64,000 nucleotides of DNA from an uncultured Bacilli bacterium. GTDB lineage: Bacteria; Bacillota_I; Bacilli_A; RF39; UBA660. Within the stretch, counting starts at the first letter, position 1; each line of letters begins with the position of its first letter. The stretch spans positions 558,001 to 622,000 of the forward strand of contig CAKPGL010000001.1 in assembly GCA_934154785.1 (NCBI GenBank). Direction: 5' to 3'. Under the pieces are notes generated by a model that ran no database searches, was not told the DNA's origin, and worked only from the letters and a program-made list of their open reading frames with translations. Made by a program: the position numbers and the translations under genes. This document shows, one piece after another, positions 61,971 to 64,000 of this stretch.

Positions 61971-62528
61971 ATGAAACGTAATCCGGTGATGACTATATTG
62001 ACAGTAGCGTGTATATTTTCTGTAATTGCTTTAACAATCGCGTATGCTGCTCTAAAGACAAGTTTAACGATAGAGGGAACTGCTAAAGTTGATGGAAAGT
62101 GGCAAGTGGAGTTTGAAAATTTGAGTAGTCCTACTATTACAGGTATATTACCTGGAGACATAAAGGAAGCTAAACTATCTGCAACTATGTTTAATCTTAT
62201 AGTAGAGTTAGGTAAACCTCGCGATAGTGTAATTTATACATTTGATGTTGTAAACAAGGGTAATATTGATGCAAAAATTAGTAGTATAACTACACCAGAC
62301 AAAGAAACATTAGAAAATAATGATTTAAGTTATTCCTTCACATATTTTGATAAAACTGACGCAAATGGTAACATCATTGAAACACCTATTGTGGTTGGTG
62401 ATACATTAATGGTTGGTGAAAAAAGGAAGCTTAAATTAAGTATAAAATATAATGAAATCGATTCTTTGAATCAACCAAATCCTATTCAGTTAAATTTAGA
62501 TTCCAGTATTGTTTATGGCCAAATATAA
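61971..62528 (+). CDS. Exported protein with SipW/TasA-type N-terminus
   Basis: 185 aa. N-terminal helix VACIFSVIALTIAYAALKTSL followed by TIEGTAKVDGKWQVEFENL. This hydrophobic stretch with AYA then a beta-rich body is like proteins processed by SipW-type signal peptidases (TasA/camelysin-like), which build extracellular fibres. The body resembles an Ig-like domain (YTFDVVNKGNIDAKISS). No sipW is in the window and no C-terminal anchor is seen. Strong promoter with a palindromic operator candidate; GGAG ribosome-binding site. Confidence 0.72.
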   Translation: MKRNPVMTILTVACIFSVIALTIAYAALKTSLTIEGTAKVDGKWQVEFENLSSPTITGILPGDIKEAKLSATMFNLIVELGKPRDSVIYTFDVVNKGNIDAKISSITTPDKETLENNDLSYSFTYFDKTDANGNIIETPIVVGDTLMVGEKRKLKLSIKYNEIDSLNQPNPIQLNLDSSIVYGQI

Positions 62529-62563
62529 TAATGATTTAATGGTAAAAAATTTTATAAATATAA

Positions 62564-62592
62564 TTGACTATAAATTTAATTTAGTATATACT
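62564..62592 (+). promoter_or_regulatory. hisS promoter
   Basis: TTGACT (62564-62569), 17-nt spacer, TATACT (62587-62592), just upstream of the T-box. Confidence 0.82.
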
Positions 62593-62610
62593 ATAAACTA
62601 ATAATTATTT

Positions 62611-62785
62611 AAACAGAGGAGTAATAGTTTTTCTAACAGAGATGATAATTAGGTGAGAGTATCAATATAAACTATGAAGACACTGTTTGTTAAAAATAAA
62701 CGTTGTTCGCGTTAAGAATTAAAGATAGATAAGTCTATGAAATAAGGTGGCACAGCGGTTAAATCGCCCTTATATTTATAGACTT
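62611..62785 (+). ncRNA. T-box riboswitch for hisS (specifier CAC, His)
   Basis: Stem I closes with AAACAG/CTGTTT. The loop-E element is AGTA (62620-62623) opposite GAA (62676-62678), with ATAGTTT/AAACTAT pairing beyond it, and the specifier loop reads GACAC with CAC at 62681-62683, a histidine codon. The 3' part has the T-box core GGTGGCACAGCG (62746-62757) in an antiterminator. A competing terminator pairs AAGTCTAT with ATAGACTT before a T-rich tract. Uncharged tRNA-His should promote readthrough into hisS. Confidence 0.92.
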
Positions 62786-62807
62786 ATTTTATGTAAGGAG
62801 GATATTT

Positions 62808-64000
62808 ATGATACAAAAACCTAAAGGAACTTATGATGTATATGGAGAGTATGGTAAAAAAATATTATATTTAGAGGATTTAATAAAATCTTTAATGGAA
62901 AAGTATAATTATGAATACTTTCGTACACCATTATTTGAATCTAGTGAATTATTTCATAGAGGTGTAGGTGAAACTACAGATATAGTTACTAAAGAAACGT
63001 ACGATTTTGTTGATCGTGGTGAACGTAATATGACACTTCGTCCAGAAGGTACGGCCGGTATAGTTCGTTCGTTTATAGAAAATAAAATGTATGGTCGTGC
63101 TGACATGCCAGTAAAAGCGTGGTATTATGGACCAATGTACCGTTATGAAAGACCTCAATCAGGACGTTTTAGAGAGTTTTATCAATTTGGTGTGGAAGCC
63201 TTTGGTAGTAATGATCCAGCATTAGATGCTGAAGTAATTAGTATCCCTGTTTGCTTTTATCAATTACTAGGCTTAAAGAATATTAAAGTTAACTTAAATA
63301 GTTTAGGTGATAGTGAATCACGTGCAAATTACCGTGAAGCTTTAGTTGAATATTTTAAACCATTTATAGGTTCACTATGCGAAGATTGCCAAGAAAGATT
63401 TTTAAAAAATCCTCTTCGTATTTTAGACTGCAAAGTGGATGCTGATAAAGATATAATGAAAAATGCTCCTAAGATGATTGATTATTTAAACGAACCTAGT
63501 CGTGAACACTTTTTAAAGGTTCAAGAATATCTAAAGGCTATGAATATAGATTTTGTTGTAAATCCAAAAGTTGTTCGTGGACTTGACTATTATACACATA
63601 CAGTATTTGAAGTAGAAGCTAGCGTTGAAGGATTTGGTAGTTCTAATGTTCTTGGCGCTGGTGGTAGATATGATAATTTAGTTGAAAATATTGGTGGCCC
63701 TAAAACTTGCGGTGTTGGTTTTGCATTAGGATTAGAACGTCTTTTAACTGCTTTAGAGTTTGAGAATATTAATGTTTTAGATAATAACGGCATAGATGCT
63801 TATGTTATACATATGTCAATTAATGAAAAAGATTATGCTTTAAATATTGTTAATAATTTACGTATGAATGGTTTTAAGGTTGATTGTGATTATATGAATA
63901 GAAACATAAAATCAAACTTTAAACAAGCGGATCGCTTAAATAGCAAGTATATAATAATTATTGGTGAGGAAGAAAAAAATTCACAAATTTTAACAATTAA
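62808..64000 (+). CDS. hisS: Histidyl-tRNA synthetase (cut by the window end)
   Basis: Class II synthetase; 397 codons are visible and the frame is still open at the window end. Starts MIQKPKGTYDVYG. Motif 2 is in WYYGPMYRYERPQSGRFREF, the HisA motif in VRGLDYYTHTVFE, and motif 3/HisB in GAGGRYDNL and CGVGFALGLERLL. The anticodon-binding domain begins near residue 325 (DAYVIHMSINEKDYAL). AAGGAGG lies six bases before the ATG. Controlled by the upstream T-box. Confidence 0.97.
   Translation, partial: MIQKPKGTYDVYGEYGKKILYLEDLIKSLMEKYNYEYFRTPLFESSELFHRGVGETTDIVTKETYDFVDRGERNMTLRPEGTAGIVRSFIENKMYGRADMPVKAWYYGPMYRYERPQSGRFREFYQFGVEAFGSNDPALDAEVISIPVCFYQLLGLKNIKVNLNSLGDSESRANYREALVEYFKPFIGSLCEDCQERFLKNPLRILDCKVDADKDIMKNAPKMIDYLNEPSREHFLKVQEYLKAMNIDFVVNPKVVRGLDYYTHTVFEVEASVEGFGSSNVLGAGGRYDNLVENIGGPKTCGVGFALGLERLLTALEFENINVLDNNGIDAYVIHMSINEKDYALNIVNNLRMNGFKVDCDYMNRNIKSNFKQADRLNSKYIIIIGEEEKNSQILTI

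Noticed and set aside
1..64000. CRISPR arrays or defence islands
   Set aside because: No spaced direct repeats of CRISPR type and no cas, restriction or abortive-infection genes seen; the Fic gene alone is not enough to call a defence system.
1..64000. Reassigned stop codons (TGA as Trp)
   Set aside because: TGA ends several intact genes (for example rmlA and the NifS-like gene) and Trp is encoded by TGG throughout.

Overview
The window is an AT-rich bacterial chromosome segment from a low-GC Gram-positive organism, most likely a member of the Bacilli or a related, possibly uncultured, Bacillota lineage. The evidence is the gene set (LexA, YneF, a SirA-like protein, SecDF fusion, ComN, RNase HIII), the regulatory RNAs (glmS ribozyme, T-box) and gene order resembling Bacillus: topA to xerC; lexA, sirA-like, yneF; and tgt, TIGR04086 protein, DUF421 protein, spoVB-like, comN, secDF, relA, dtd, hisS. 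TGA is used as a stop, so the code is standard. murD, murF and alr imply a peptidoglycan wall, so it is not a wall-less mollicute. No insertion sequence, prophage, CRISPR array or rRNA was seen. Promoters are mostly close to TTGACA-17-TATAAT, often with an extended -10, and genes are closely packed.

Layout. 1-7460: topA, a self-contained 54-codon gene, an unknown 255-aa protein, xerC, tdk and ppdK. 7500-10150: a possibly decayed small gene, an S51 peptidase-like gene, tRNA-Arg(CCT) and a LemA protein with an unusual N-terminal extension. 10150-13340: glmS under a glmS ribozyme, facing alr. 13360-24125: dTDP-rhamnose synthesis (a fused rmlD-rmlC gene, then rmlA and rmlB, with an antisense tRNA-Lys between) followed by a variable surface-polysaccharide block (rhamnosyltransferase-like protein, Wzy-like and Wzx-like membrane proteins, two glycosyltransferases, an acyltransferase). 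24240-36950: housekeeping (murD, eno, ftsK, rnhC, cvpA, trxA), a NifS-like/thioredoxin-like/DsbD-like operon and a dicarboxylate symporter. 36990-43290: a run of surface genes, including a prepilin-like protein, its non-pilin paralogue, single-pass proteins, a stalk-domain protein and a very large cysteine-rich secreted protein.

43290-48960: an SOS and stress region. lexA and a MazG-like pyrophosphohydrolase diverge from promoters that each overlap a LexA-type palindrome. A SirA-like gene follows, then a short RelA/SpoT homologue preceded by a 35-codon leader ORF whose end is inside a terminator, then yneF, a C26 amidotransferase and murF. 49000-64000: tgt, a phosphoesterase, an active-looking Fic protein with a Nudix remnant behind it, the conserved spoVB/comN/secDF/relA/dtd block, an AI-2E family membrane protein, a secreted protein behind a 20-bp palindrome, and hisS (cut by the window end) under a T-box with a His CAC specifier.

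The observations I consider most worth following are: (1) the two RelA/SpoT homologues have complementary active-site losses, one keeping the hydrolase and the other the synthetase residues; (2) the leader ORF and terminator in front of the hydrolase-like one; (3) the surface gene run at 37-43 kb; (4) the complete mini-gene at 2082-2322; and (5) the rmlD-rmlC fusion that still carries a ribosome-binding-site-like sequence at its junction. All function calls are from reading motifs by eye, with no database search.
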